From contig NZ_MDSU01000018.1 in NCBI RefSeq assembly GCF_002119425.1, positions 897,501-961,500 on the forward strand: a DNA stretch of 64,000 bases, given 5' to 3'. The notes under the pieces were generated by a model that was not told the DNA's origin, searched no databases, and worked only from the letters and a program-made list of their open reading frames with translations. Below, in pieces: positions 10,556-17,871 of this stretch (position 1 is its first letter; every line of letters starts with the position of its first letter). The position numbers and the translations under genes were made by a program. Source of the stretch: Desulfurella amilsii. Its GTDB lineage: Bacteria > Campylobacterota_A > Desulfurellia > Desulfurellales > Desulfurellaceae.

Positions 10556-12044
10556 CACAACACTAAGAGATGGCGAACAATCACCAGGTGCAAGTTTAAA
10601 TATTGAGGAAAAAATCGCAATTGCAAAACAGCTTGAAAAATTAGGCGTTGATGTTATTGAAGCAGGATTCGCTGCAGCAAGCCCAGGGGATTTTGAAGCA
10701 ATAAATACTATAGCAAAAACAATCAAAAACTCTACCATAGCTTCGCTTTCTCGAACAGTAAAGCCAGACATCGAAAAAGCGCTTGAAGCAATAAAACCAG
10801 CATCTCGCAAAAGACTACATACATTCATTGCAACAAGCCCCATACATGTAGAAAAGAAACTCAAAATGAGCTATGAGGCCGTATTGGAAGCAGCGGTAGA
10901 AGCTGTAAAATATGCAAGAAACGGATGTGAAGAAGTAGAGTTTTCGGCAGAAGATGCTACGCGCTCAGATTGGGATTATCTTTGCAAAGTGGTTGAAAGT
11001 GTCATTAATGCGGGCGCAAGCGTTGTTAATCTGCCAGATACAGTAGGATACACCACACCTGTAGAATATGCGGATCTTATAAAATACATAAAAAACAATG
11101 TGCCAAATATTGATAAAGCCGAAATTTCTGTACATTGCCACAATGATTTGGGCATGGCTGTTGCAAACTCCTTGTCTGCAGTGTTAGCTGGAGCAGACCA
11201 AATAGAGTGTACAATAAATGGCATAGGCGAACGTGCAGGTAATGCTTCATTGGAAGAAATCGTAATGGCTATTAAAATTAGAAACGATATATACAAAGTA
11301 TCAACAAACATCAACACAAAAGAAATCTATCGCGCAAGTAGACTGGTAAGCAAACTAACGGGCATTGACATACAGCGCAACAAAGCCATAGTAGGCAAAA
11401 ATGCCTTTGCGCATGAAGCAGGTATACATCAAGACGGCGTAATCAAAGAGAAAAGTACATACGAGATAATGAAGCCAGAAGATGTAGGTATTGACTCAAG
11501 CTCTTTAGTGCTTGGAAAACACTCTGGTAAACACGGCTTAGAAAAGAGGCTAATTGAGTTAGGCTATCAGTTAACCAAAGAACAAATAGAAGATATATTT
11601 GAAAAATTTAAAGTCCTTGCCGATAAGAAGAAAGAAGTATACGATGAAGACCTACATGCCCTTGTTGAAGATAAAATCAAATTCAGTCCATCTTTATACG
11701 AAATCGTAAGTCTGCAGGTTAGCTCTGGGACAAATATCACACCCACTGCTACTATAAAGCTCTCTAAAAATGGTGAGATTTTTGAAGATGCTGCATTAGG
11801 CGATGGGCCAGTAGATGCAGTTTACAAGGCACTGGAGCGCATTACATTCGTAAAAGGACAGCTAAAGTTTTATGAAATCAAATCCATAACAGAAAGCAGA
11901 GAAGCTTTAGGAGAAGCAATCGTAAAAGTGTACTTCGCCAACATTGACAAAAATATACTAGGCAGAGGCGTTGCTACGGATGTTATAGAAGCAAGCGCAA
12001 AAGCTTACTTGGATGCTATCAATAAAGCATTGATGTATATATAA
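10527..12044 (+). CDS. leuA: 2-isopropylmalate synthase
   Basis: First committed step of leucine synthesis: acetyl-CoA plus 2-oxoisovalerate gives 2-isopropylmalate. The protein begins [18 protein letters not shown], the catalytic TIM-barrel signature. It continues with [16 protein letters not shown] (metal histidines), and after about residue 370 the C-terminal leucine-binding regulatory domain is present. The length of 505 residues is that of full-length feedback-regulated LeuA. AGGAGG at 10514-10519 sets the start, 29 bases inside the pssA 3' end. It is the last gene of the operon and is followed by a long AT-rich palindrome. Confidence 0.96.
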   Translation: MSSRIVKIFDTTLRDGEQSPGASLNIEEKIAIAKQLEKLGVDVIEAGFAAASPGDFEAINTIAKTIKNSTIASLSRTVKPDIEKALEAIKPASRKRLHTFIATSPIHVEKKLKMSYEAVLEAAVEAVKYARNGCEEVEFSAEDATRSDWDYLCKVVESVINAGASVVNLPDTVGYTTPVEYADLIKYIKNNVPNIDKAEISVHCHNDLGMAVANSLSAVLAGADQIECTINGIGERAGNASLEEIVMAIKIRNDIYKVSTNINTKEIYRASRLVSKLTGIDIQRNKAIVGKNAFAHEAGIHQDGVIKEKSTYEIMKPEDVGIDSSSLVLGKHSGKHGLEKRLIELGYQLTKEQIEDIFEKFKVLADKKKEVYDEDLHALVEDKIKFSPSLYEIVSLQVSSGTNITPTATIKLSKNGEIFEDAALGDGPVDAVYKALERITFVKGQLKFYEIKSITESREALGEAIVKVYFANIDKNILGRGVATDVIEASAKAYLDAINKALMYI

Positions 12045-12077
12045 TTTTGCAGTTTAAAGCTTTGCAAAATTATATAT
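12037..12077. repeat. 15-bp AT-rich inverted repeat after leuA
   Basis: The 14-base arm TATATAATTTTGCA (12038-12051) is repeated in perfect complement at 12063-12076, and one more pair closes it (12037/12077). The loop has 11 bases. It overlaps the leuA stop codon on the left and the -35 region of the next promoter on the right. There is no following T-run, so it may work as a weak terminator, an operator, or both. Confidence 0.65.
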
Positions 12078-12089
12078 CATGTGTATAAT
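12062..12089 (+). promoter_or_regulatory. Promoter of the microprotein-dacZ-folD unit
   Basis: TTGCAA (12062-12067), a 16-base spacer and perfect TATAAT (12084-12089). The expected transcription start, about 7 bases after the -10 box, coincides with the A of the ATG at 12096, which would make that gene leaderless. The right arm of the leuA palindrome covers the -35 box. Confidence 0.6.
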
Positions 12090-12095
12090 TAAAAT

Positions 12096-12272
12096 ATGGA
12101 AAATAAAAGTTGTCTTATTTGTGCGTGGAGAGAATTTTGCGCAAAAAAAGAAATCATGGAAAGCAGGTACTGCCCGGATTTTACTTTAGATGTTGCTTTT
12201 TTAAAAAAACAGAATGCAAAAGAGACAGAGAAGGGAGAAAATGACATCAATAAGCGAACAAATCCTAAATAA
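12096..12272 (+). CDS. Four-cysteine microprotein (58 aa), possible metal site
   Basis: Small open frame of 58 residues with cysteines at 6, 9, 15 and 26. The CLICAWREFC part and a later RYCPDF give the spacing C-x2-C-x5-C-x10-C, suggestive of a zinc or Fe-S site. The C-terminus is lysine-rich and polar. No Shine-Dalgarno precedes the ATG, but a TATAAT box sits just upstream, so leaderless translation is possible. Its last 32 bases overlap the start of the diadenylate cyclase gene in another frame, which suggests translational coupling. I do not know a function. Short proteins with a similar C-x2-CAWRE pattern are, from memory, present in other anaerobes. Confidence 0.6.
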   Translation: MENKSCLICAWREFCAKKEIMESRYCPDFTLDVAFLKKQNAKETEKGENDINKRTNPK

Positions 12273-13113
12273 TGCACTAAATATAATTGAGTCAGATAAA
12301 AGTATAAACTTGCTTGTATACTACAGTGATATAAAAAAGCTAGATATAGATGATTTTATAAAAAAAGATATAAAAAAAATAATCGTTTTTAAACGAGCAG
12401 AAATTGAAGAAGAAAATCACGACAAGTTGGAAAATTTTAATAACATGCCAAGTATTATTGTACCAAATATAATTTTTACACGAACAAATAAACTCAAAGT
12501 AGCAATAGTTATGGCTCTTGCGGTAAACATTTTATCTAAAGATTCAAAGCTAATAGCACTAACCGGTTTAAACAACATCGACAGCATGATATACCTAGAA
12601 ATTGAAAAAGAAAAAGAACTGTTGCTATTTAGAGAAAATATAGATTTTGGTGAAATCATAAGGCCTGAAGTGTTTGAAAAAGTTCTTCGCATTGCGCTTG
12701 AGTTAGCTAACCAAGGCAGAGAAGGAAAATCGGTTGGTGCTTTGTTTGTTTTAGGAGATATTGAAAATATAAAACCATATATTAAACAAATGATTTTTAA
12801 TCCTTTTAAGGGATATGACCAAAAAGAAAGAAACATTATGTTAGCAAACCTTGATGATACCGTAAAAGAATACAGCGTACTTGATGGTGCTTTTTTAATC
12901 AGCGGGGATGGTACACTAGAATCAGCAGGTGTGCATATTGCAGCCTCAGCCGATACTGCAGATTTACCCAAAGGTTTGGGCTCAAGACATATGGCAGCAG
13001 CTGCTATTACAAGCGTCTCAAATGCTATGAGCATAGTTGTCTCAGAATCCACAGGTGATGTTAGCGTTTTCAAAAATGGTAAACTCGTCACCCAGATAGA
13101 AAAAGCAATTTAA
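12241..13113 (+). CDS. Diadenylate cyclase, DacZ-like (c-di-AMP synthase)
   Basis: Predicted to make c-di-AMP from two ATP. The C-terminal half (about 140-290) has the DAC fold signatures: VGALFVLGD, the DGA motif at 215-217 and GLGSRHMAAAAI with R249-H250. The classical RHR triplet is RHM here. The N-terminal half (about 1-130) is a soluble alpha/beta domain reminiscent of the pyruvate-kinase-like domain of archaeal DacZ. There are no membrane helices (unlike CdaA) and no DNA-binding HhH domain (unlike DisA). The frame is open from an ATG at 12214, but the ATG at 12241 after AAGGGAG is preferred (290 residues). folD follows after 10 bases. Confidence 0.82.
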   Translation: MTSISEQILNNALNIIESDKSINLLVYYSDIKKLDIDDFIKKDIKKIIVFKRAEIEEENHDKLENFNNMPSIIVPNIIFTRTNKLKVAIVMALAVNILSKDSKLIALTGLNNIDSMIYLEIEKEKELLLFRENIDFGEIIRPEVFEKVLRIALELANQGREGKSVGALFVLGDIENIKPYIKQMIFNPFKGYDQKERNIMLANLDDTVKEYSVLDGAFLISGDGTLESAGVHIAASADTADLPKGLGSRHMAAAAITSVSNAMSIVVSESTGDVSVFKNGKLVTQIEKAI

Positions 13114-13123
13114 GGATTATAAT

Positions 13124-13972
13124 ATGGAAATATTAGATGGTAAAACGCTTGCAAATAAAATCAAAGCTCAAGCAAAAATAGAGATTGAACAATTAAAATC
13201 CAAAGGAATTATATCAGGTTTGGCAGTAATATTAGTTGGCAATAACCCAGCAAGCCAAGTATATGTAAACATGAAAACAAAAGCCTGCGAAGAAGTAGGC
13301 ATATATTCAATAAACCACAGAATGCCAGAAGAAGTTAACGAAAAAGATTTGCTTTACGTGATAGACATGTTAAACAAAAATCCTTTAGTTAATGCAATTT
13401 TGGTGCAATTGCCGCTACCTAAAAAAATAGACGAAGAAAAAGTTATTGAGGCAATTGATCCTAGAAAAGACGTAGATGGCTTCCATCCATATAATATGGG
13501 TAAACTATCAAGAGGCCAGCCTTTTATATTCCCATGCACACCATACGGCATAATTAAGCTTTTTAAAGAATACAAGATCGAACTAAAAGGCAAAGATGTC
13601 TGTGTAGTAGGTGCGGGCAACATTACGGGAAAACCAATGTCTTATATGCTGCTTAATGAAAATGCCACTGTACAAATCTGTCACATATACACAAAAAACC
13701 TTAAAGAAAAAACAAAAGCCGCAGATATTATAATTAGCGCCACAGGAAAAGCCCACCTTATCAAAGAAGATATGGTTAAAGAGGGGGCAATTGTAGTGGA
13801 TGTTGGCATTGCAAAAGTCAACGATAAAATTATAGGTGATGTAGATTTCGAAAATGTATCAAAAATTGCAAGTTTTATTACACCTGTTCCAGGCGGCGTA
13901 GGTCCTATGACAATTGCTATGCTTATAAGCAATACTGTATTTTTATCAAAACAGCAAAACAATATTATCTAA
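13124..13972 (+). CDS. folD: Bifunctional methylenetetrahydrofolate dehydrogenase/cyclohydrolase
   Basis: Interconverts 5,10-methylene-THF, methenyl-THF and 10-formyl-THF for one-carbon metabolism. The 282-residue protein has the substrate-site lysine in YVNMKTKACEEVG. It also has DVDGFHPYNMGKL, the nucleotide-binding VVGAGNITGKPMSYMLL (normally VVGRSxIVGKP; here A-G-N replaces R-S-x) and the C-terminal PVPGGVGPMTIAML signature. It probably shares a transcript with the diadenylate cyclase. Its stop is one base from the stop of the convergent DUF805 gene. Confidence 0.96.
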   Translation: MEILDGKTLANKIKAQAKIEIEQLKSKGIISGLAVILVGNNPASQVYVNMKTKACEEVGIYSINHRMPEEVNEKDLLYVIDMLNKNPLVNAILVQLPLPKKIDEEKVIEAIDPRKDVDGFHPYNMGKLSRGQPFIFPCTPYGIIKLFKEYKIELKGKDVCVVGAGNITGKPMSYMLLNENATVQICHIYTKNLKEKTKAADIIISATGKAHLIKEDMVKEGAIVVDVGIAKVNDKIIGDVDFENVSKIASFITPVPGGVGPMTIAMLISNTVFLSKQQNNII

Positions 13973-13973
13973 C

Positions 13974-14522
13974 TCAAAGAGTGCGGGGTCCATATTTATT
14001 ACTATCATTTGTGCCTTTTACAAAACCCAACACTATAAAAAGCCAAATATCTATGGCAAGGCATAATAGAGCTATTAATACTAAGACTGTAAAATTTTCT
14101 CCTTTTATATAATTATGTTCAAAAGCGCTAGAAATAAAGCCTAAAGAGAAAGTACATGCAAAAAACAAAACTGTTAACCAACCACTTTTGTTTACATCAT
14201 GAAACCTCCTTGTTTGCAATGAAAGTGTTGGCAAAAGCAAAACAATTCTCCAAATCATTACAAATGTTGAGTATACTGCAATAAGCTCTGTGTATTCTGC
14301 AACTTTCAAAGCATGCAAGACAAGCGTAAGCAAAGTTAGTAAAATAACAAAAACAATTATATTGCCAAGATAAAACATCCAAAATTCTTTCCTTGGAGAT
14401 CGGGTTTTAAAATCTAAAGAGCGCTTTACAACAAACCACCAAAACTTTAACGGATTATTAGATTTGTATAAGTTTTTTTCTTCTTGAGCTACTGACTCAT
14501 TTTTTTCTTCCATATTATACAT
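13974..14522 (-). CDS. DUF805 family inner-membrane protein
   Basis: About 182 residues with an acidic N-terminus and four hydrophobic helices. Family marks are SLDFKTRSPRKEFWMFYLG before the first helix, LQTRRFHDVNKSGWLTVL in the middle loop, and a C-terminal GTNDSNKYGP, the conserved G-x-N-x-YG ending of DUF805 (YhaH type). The function of the family is unknown. The frame is open from TTG at 14528. The ATG at 14522 has AAGGGGG at 7 bases and is chosen. It ends against folD with a 1-base gap. Confidence 0.85.
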   Translation of the reverse strand: MYNMEEKNESVAQEEKNLYKSNNPLKFWWFVVKRSLDFKTRSPRKEFWMFYLGNIIVFVILLTLLTLVLHALKVAEYTELIAVYSTFVMIWRIVLLLPTLSLQTRRFHDVNKSGWLTVLFFACTFSLGFISSAFEHNYIKGENFTVLVLIALLCLAIDIWLFIVLGFVKGTNDSNKYGPRTL

Positions 14523-14560
14523 TAGCAAACCCCCTTAAAATTCACATTTGGCAACCAATG

Positions 14561-15748
14561 TTAAGCAAATAATTCATCATCATTTAAAAGTGCCAACCTG
14601 GCTAAATTTAGTGCATATTGAGAAATATAGAGTCGTGTATAATTGCGCTCACCCTGGTATATCTCTTTGAAAATCTTTACTTCATTTTTAAACATAATAC
14701 CAATATAATGCAAACCTATGGGTTTTTCTTCACTGCCTCCCCCTGGGCCTGCTATGCCTGTATCGCATAATACAATATCAGCATTTGTAAGTTTTTTTGC
14801 GCCCAAAAGCATCTCTTTTGCTGTTTGCTCGCTAACGGCGCCATACAACTCAAGCGTCTGTTGTTTTACACCTAAAATATCCATTTTTGCTTGATTTGAA
14901 TAGCTTACAACAGAGCCCAAACAATAATCAGATGAGCCAGCTACATTTACCAATCTAGAAACTATAAGCCCTCCTGTTGATGATTCTGCAGTAGCGATTG
15001 TTAGTTTTTTTTCTCTTAATAGTTTACCCAAAACCTCTTCCATTTCTAGATTATCGTCTGAATAAATATATTTTCCTAAAATTGACTTAATTTGATCTGA
15101 AACTGCATCTTGAACATATACATCTACGCCACAAGCTGAAACATTAATAAACGTACCCTTATAGTCTTTAACGAGGTTACTAACGTCGCTTTCTTTGATA
15201 CCAAATGTCCTAAAAAGCTTAACTTCTCTAATCTTATCTCTATGACCTAAAGCATTTAAAGCATAATTTAGCATACTTTTAGCTTCTTGTGGTATACCAG
15301 GCAAAGCAATGACGATTTTATTGTTTTTCTCATAAAAAAAACCTATGGCTTTACCGAATTTGTTTGGTATAGGTTTTGAATTTGATAGTCTTAGTGCCAT
15401 CCTTTTTCGCATTTGTGTTAGCTCAACATTGCGCGATTTGTAATCTTTTTTCAAAAAATCTAGCCAATCCTCATCATATACTAAAGGCTCATCCAAAGCA
15501 GTTGATAGAGCTTCGCGCGTTACATCATCAAATGTAGGACCAAGCCCGCCACTTACAACCAATATATCGCAAAACTCAAGCGCAAATTGCACGTTTTTGG
15601 TAATATCTATCTCGTCATCTTTACAAATATGAATAAAAACAACATCAAGCCCATGCTCAAACGCCATTTTTGCAAACATTGTAGAGTTTGTATCCTGTTT
15701 TGTACCTGTTGCAAACTCCGTGCCTGTAATTAAAATACCAATATTCAT
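14561..15748 (-). CDS. cinA: CinA-family protein (ADP-ribose pyrophosphatase/NMN amidase type)
   Basis: Two-domain CinA of 395 residues. The N-terminal MoaB/MogA-like half begins MNIGILITGTEFATGTKQDTN and includes DILVVSGGLGPTFDDVTREAL. The C-terminal PncC half (from about 245) contains TIATAESSTGGLIVSRLVNV and DTGIAGPGGGS. PncC deamidates nicotinamide mononucleotide in the pyridine-nucleotide salvage cycle; the N-terminal domain acts on ADP-ribose in studied members. Its ATG overlaps the stop of the upstream MFS gene (ATGA), so the two are translationally coupled. Confidence 0.93.
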   Translation of the reverse strand: MNIGILITGTEFATGTKQDTNSTMFAKMAFEHGLDVVFIHICKDDEIDITKNVQFALEFCDILVVSGGLGPTFDDVTREALSTALDEPLVYDEDWLDFLKKDYKSRNVELTQMRKRMALRLSNSKPIPNKFGKAIGFFYEKNNKIVIALPGIPQEAKSMLNYALNALGHRDKIREVKLFRTFGIKESDVSNLVKDYKGTFINVSACGVDVYVQDAVSDQIKSILGKYIYSDDNLEMEEVLGKLLREKKLTIATAESSTGGLIVSRLVNVAGSSDYCLGSVVSYSNQAKMDILGVKQQTLELYGAVSEQTAKEMLLGAKKLTNADIVLCDTGIAGPGGGSEEKPIGLHYIGIMFKNEVKIFKEIYQGERNYTRLYISQYALNLARLALLNDDELFA

Positions 15749-16965
15749 AATTTAGCCTCCTTTATATGCAAAATAAATCGCTTCAAATAGAACAAACAAA
15801 CTAAAAGTCCAATAATTGAGCCGCTAAATACTGCAAATCTTATACCAACATAATTTGCAACTACACCACTAAATATACTACCAAAAGGTGTAACGCCAAG
15901 AAATACGAGGGAATAGATGCTCATTATGCGCCCTCTTAGCTCATTTGTTGACGACAGCTGCATCGTAGTATTAGATAATATAATATACCCAATAAGACAA
16001 AATCCGGCTGCAAATATTGATATACTTGCTTGCGTGTAATTTTTAGATAGTGCCATTAAAATTTGAAAAACATTCAATCCAAATGCATTTATTATCATTA
16101 ATTTTAAATATGATACTTTTTTCGATAGATAAGCAATTAACATAGCTCCAAAAAATGAGCCAAGTCCCATATACGTCATAAGCATCCCAAAACCAATGGA
16201 ATTTTGCTTTAGTGTGTATTTAGCCAAAAGTGGCACAAGAACGCTAAAATTCATGGCAAATATTGAAAGAATCGTCAACAAAACAACAATATCAAGCAAG
16301 ACTTTATTTGCTTTTATGTACTCTAACAACTCTTTTAGACTGTCTTTTAGAGAACTTTTCTTTTTAGAAGGATCTCCGTTTATGTCAATAAAAAACAACC
16401 CCAAAACAAGTGGCACAAAACTCACTGCATTGGCATAAAAAGTAGCTTTGATGCCAATTTTTGCTATCATAATGCCAGCAATGGCAGGACCTACAATGCG
16501 TGCTAAGTTAAATATGGTTGAATTTAGCGCAATAGCGTTTGATAGATCCTGCTTGCCAACTAAGTCTATCATAAAAGACTGCCTTGCTGGCACATCAAAT
16601 GTTTGAGCAAAACCCATAAGTGTGGTTAATATCAAAATTTCAGTGTAAGTTATAACATCAAGATTTGTAAGTATTGCTAAAATTAGAGAAAGCAGTGCCA
16701 TTGAGCTTTGTGTTGCTATTACAATGTAGCGTTTTTTTACCCTATCTACAATATCACCTGCTATAATAGAAAAAAATAGTATCGGTATATACTGAAAAGC
16801 AACGACAAGTCCCAGCAAAAATGGTGAGTTTGTTAATTTCAAAACAAGCCAGGCCTGTCCTACAATTTGCATCCATGTGCCAATTGACGATACAATCTGG
16901 CCAAACCAAAATATTCTGAAATTTTTATACTTTAGAGAAGAAAAAGTTTGCGCTAAAACCCCAAT
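15745..16965 (-). CDS. MFS exporter (EntS/DUF894-like), probable ATT start
   Basis: Twelve-helix major facilitator of the enterobactin-exporter-like group. The first ATG in frame (16872) falls inside helix 1, at WMQIVGQAWLVLKLTNSPF. Upstream the frame stays open and codes for the missing family N-terminus (LKYKNFRIFWFGQIVSSIG), yet holds no ATG, GTG or TTG. An ATT at 16965 lies six bases after AAAAGGGGA, a good Shine-Dalgarno, and gives 406 residues, the normal length; another ATT is at 16968. A TATAAT (17013-17018) lies upstream. The substrate is unknown. The 3' end is coupled to cinA. Confidence 0.82.
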   Translation of the reverse strand: MGVLAQTFSSLKYKNFRIFWFGQIVSSIGTWMQIVGQAWLVLKLTNSPFLLGLVVAFQYIPILFFSIIAGDIVDRVKKRYIVIATQSSMALLSLILAILTNLDVITYTEILILTTLMGFAQTFDVPARQSFMIDLVGKQDLSNAIALNSTIFNLARIVGPAIAGIMIAKIGIKATFYANAVSFVPLVLGLFFIDINGDPSKKKSSLKDSLKELLEYIKANKVLLDIVVLLTILSIFAMNFSVLVPLLAKYTLKQNSIGFGMLMTYMGLGSFFGAMLIAYLSKKVSYLKLMIINAFGLNVFQILMALSKNYTQASISIFAAGFCLIGYIILSNTTMQLSSTNELRGRIMSIYSLVFLGVTPFGSIFSGVVANYVGIRFAVFSGSIIGLLVCLFYLKRFILHIKEAKL

Positions 16966-17043
16966 AATATTCCCCTTTTGAAAGTTTTATAAAATGCAAA
17001 AATCTCACCTTTATTATATCAAAATATGGTCAAATAAAAAGTT

Positions 17044-17871
17044 TTACTTAGAATGAACTATATTGTAGATTATAGACTTTTGCTTTTCGCTAAATATTGC
17101 AGGATTTATAGTTTTTAGAATATCATCTAACTTTTCTAGTTCATTTAGCTTTTTGTAACAATATATGAGGTTTATATACGCAGCCACAGACTGCTGTTGC
17201 TTTATCGATTTTTGCAAAAGTTTTGCCGCCTGAGCGTATTTACCTTCTTTTATATAAATGGCTGCAAGGTCATTTAAAGCAAAAGAGTCTTCTTGAATGG
17301 ACAAATATTGTTTAAGAAGCAATTTTGCTCTGTAATAATCACCACTTTCAAGACTACTGTTTATGCTAAGTGCCAAATTAGAAAGTTTTTCTCCCTTTTC
17401 TTGCTGATAGAGCAAAACACTTTTTAATTGCTCTTGTTTGGTAGAATTTGCAAGCGGCCGTTTATTAGTGCCTTCATTGCTTGAATTTTCAGCAATCGAG
17501 TGTGATTGAATTGTAGCGTTTGATTGATTATTTTGTGGGCTTAGTTTTAAATTGATATTTTTGATTTTTGTTTTAACAATTTGAGTCGAGTTTGTTGAAA
17601 CAGTTGCATTTGAGAGAGTTGTTGAGTTTGTAGCGTTTGTTTTGTTTAGTGTGGAAATTTTTATTGTATGCGCGTTTTTTTGAGTTGGGCTTGTTGGGCT
17701 TGGGCCAATTAAATTTGAAATATGTATGAGCAAACTGCCAATCAAGATAGATACAAAAAATAACGCAAACCATTTTATATTTTTCTTGTTTGGTTTTTTA
17801 TTGAAGTTATTGGCGCTAGGGGGCCTCTTTGATTGCTCTAATCGCTTCAGCGCATCGTAGAGTTTACTCAT
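17044..17871 (-). CDS. TPR protein of the MSHA-type pilus locus (MshN/GspB-like)
   Basis: Last gene of the pilus operon, 275 residues. The N-terminus MSKLYDALKRLEQ resembles the start of GspB/MshN proteins. A single membrane helix follows (about 35-55), then a long Ser/Thr/Asn-rich periplasmic linker, then a C-terminal helical repeat block (about 165-270). That block contains GDYYRAKLLLKQYLSIQED and EGKYAQAAKLLQKSIKQQQS, which are TPR-like. Such proteins help organise the secretin and assembly platform. Overlaps the secretin gene by 8 bases. The exact ortholog is uncertain because the linker is poorly conserved. Confidence 0.7.
   Translation of the reverse strand: MSKLYDALKRLEQSKRPPSANNFNKKPNKKNIKWFALFFVSILIGSLLIHISNLIGPSPTSPTQKNAHTIKISTLNKTNATNSTTLSNATVSTNSTQIVKTKIKNINLKLSPQNNQSNATIQSHSIAENSSNEGTNKRPLANSTKQEQLKSVLLYQQEKGEKLSNLALSINSSLESGDYYRAKLLLKQYLSIQEDSFALNDLAAIYIKEGKYAQAAKLLQKSIKQQQSVAAYINLIYCYKKLNELEKLDDILKTINPAIFSEKQKSIIYNIVHSK

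Noticed and set aside
12417-13091. 224-residue minus-strand frame opposite the diadenylate cyclase gene
   Set aside because: Serine- and proline-rich mirror of the DAC gene with no family match or ribosome site.
17013-17036. TTGACC and TATAAT upstream of the MFS gene as a promoter
   Set aside because: Only nine bases separate the boxes, too few. The TATAAT alone may still be a -10 box, but no good -35 is seen.
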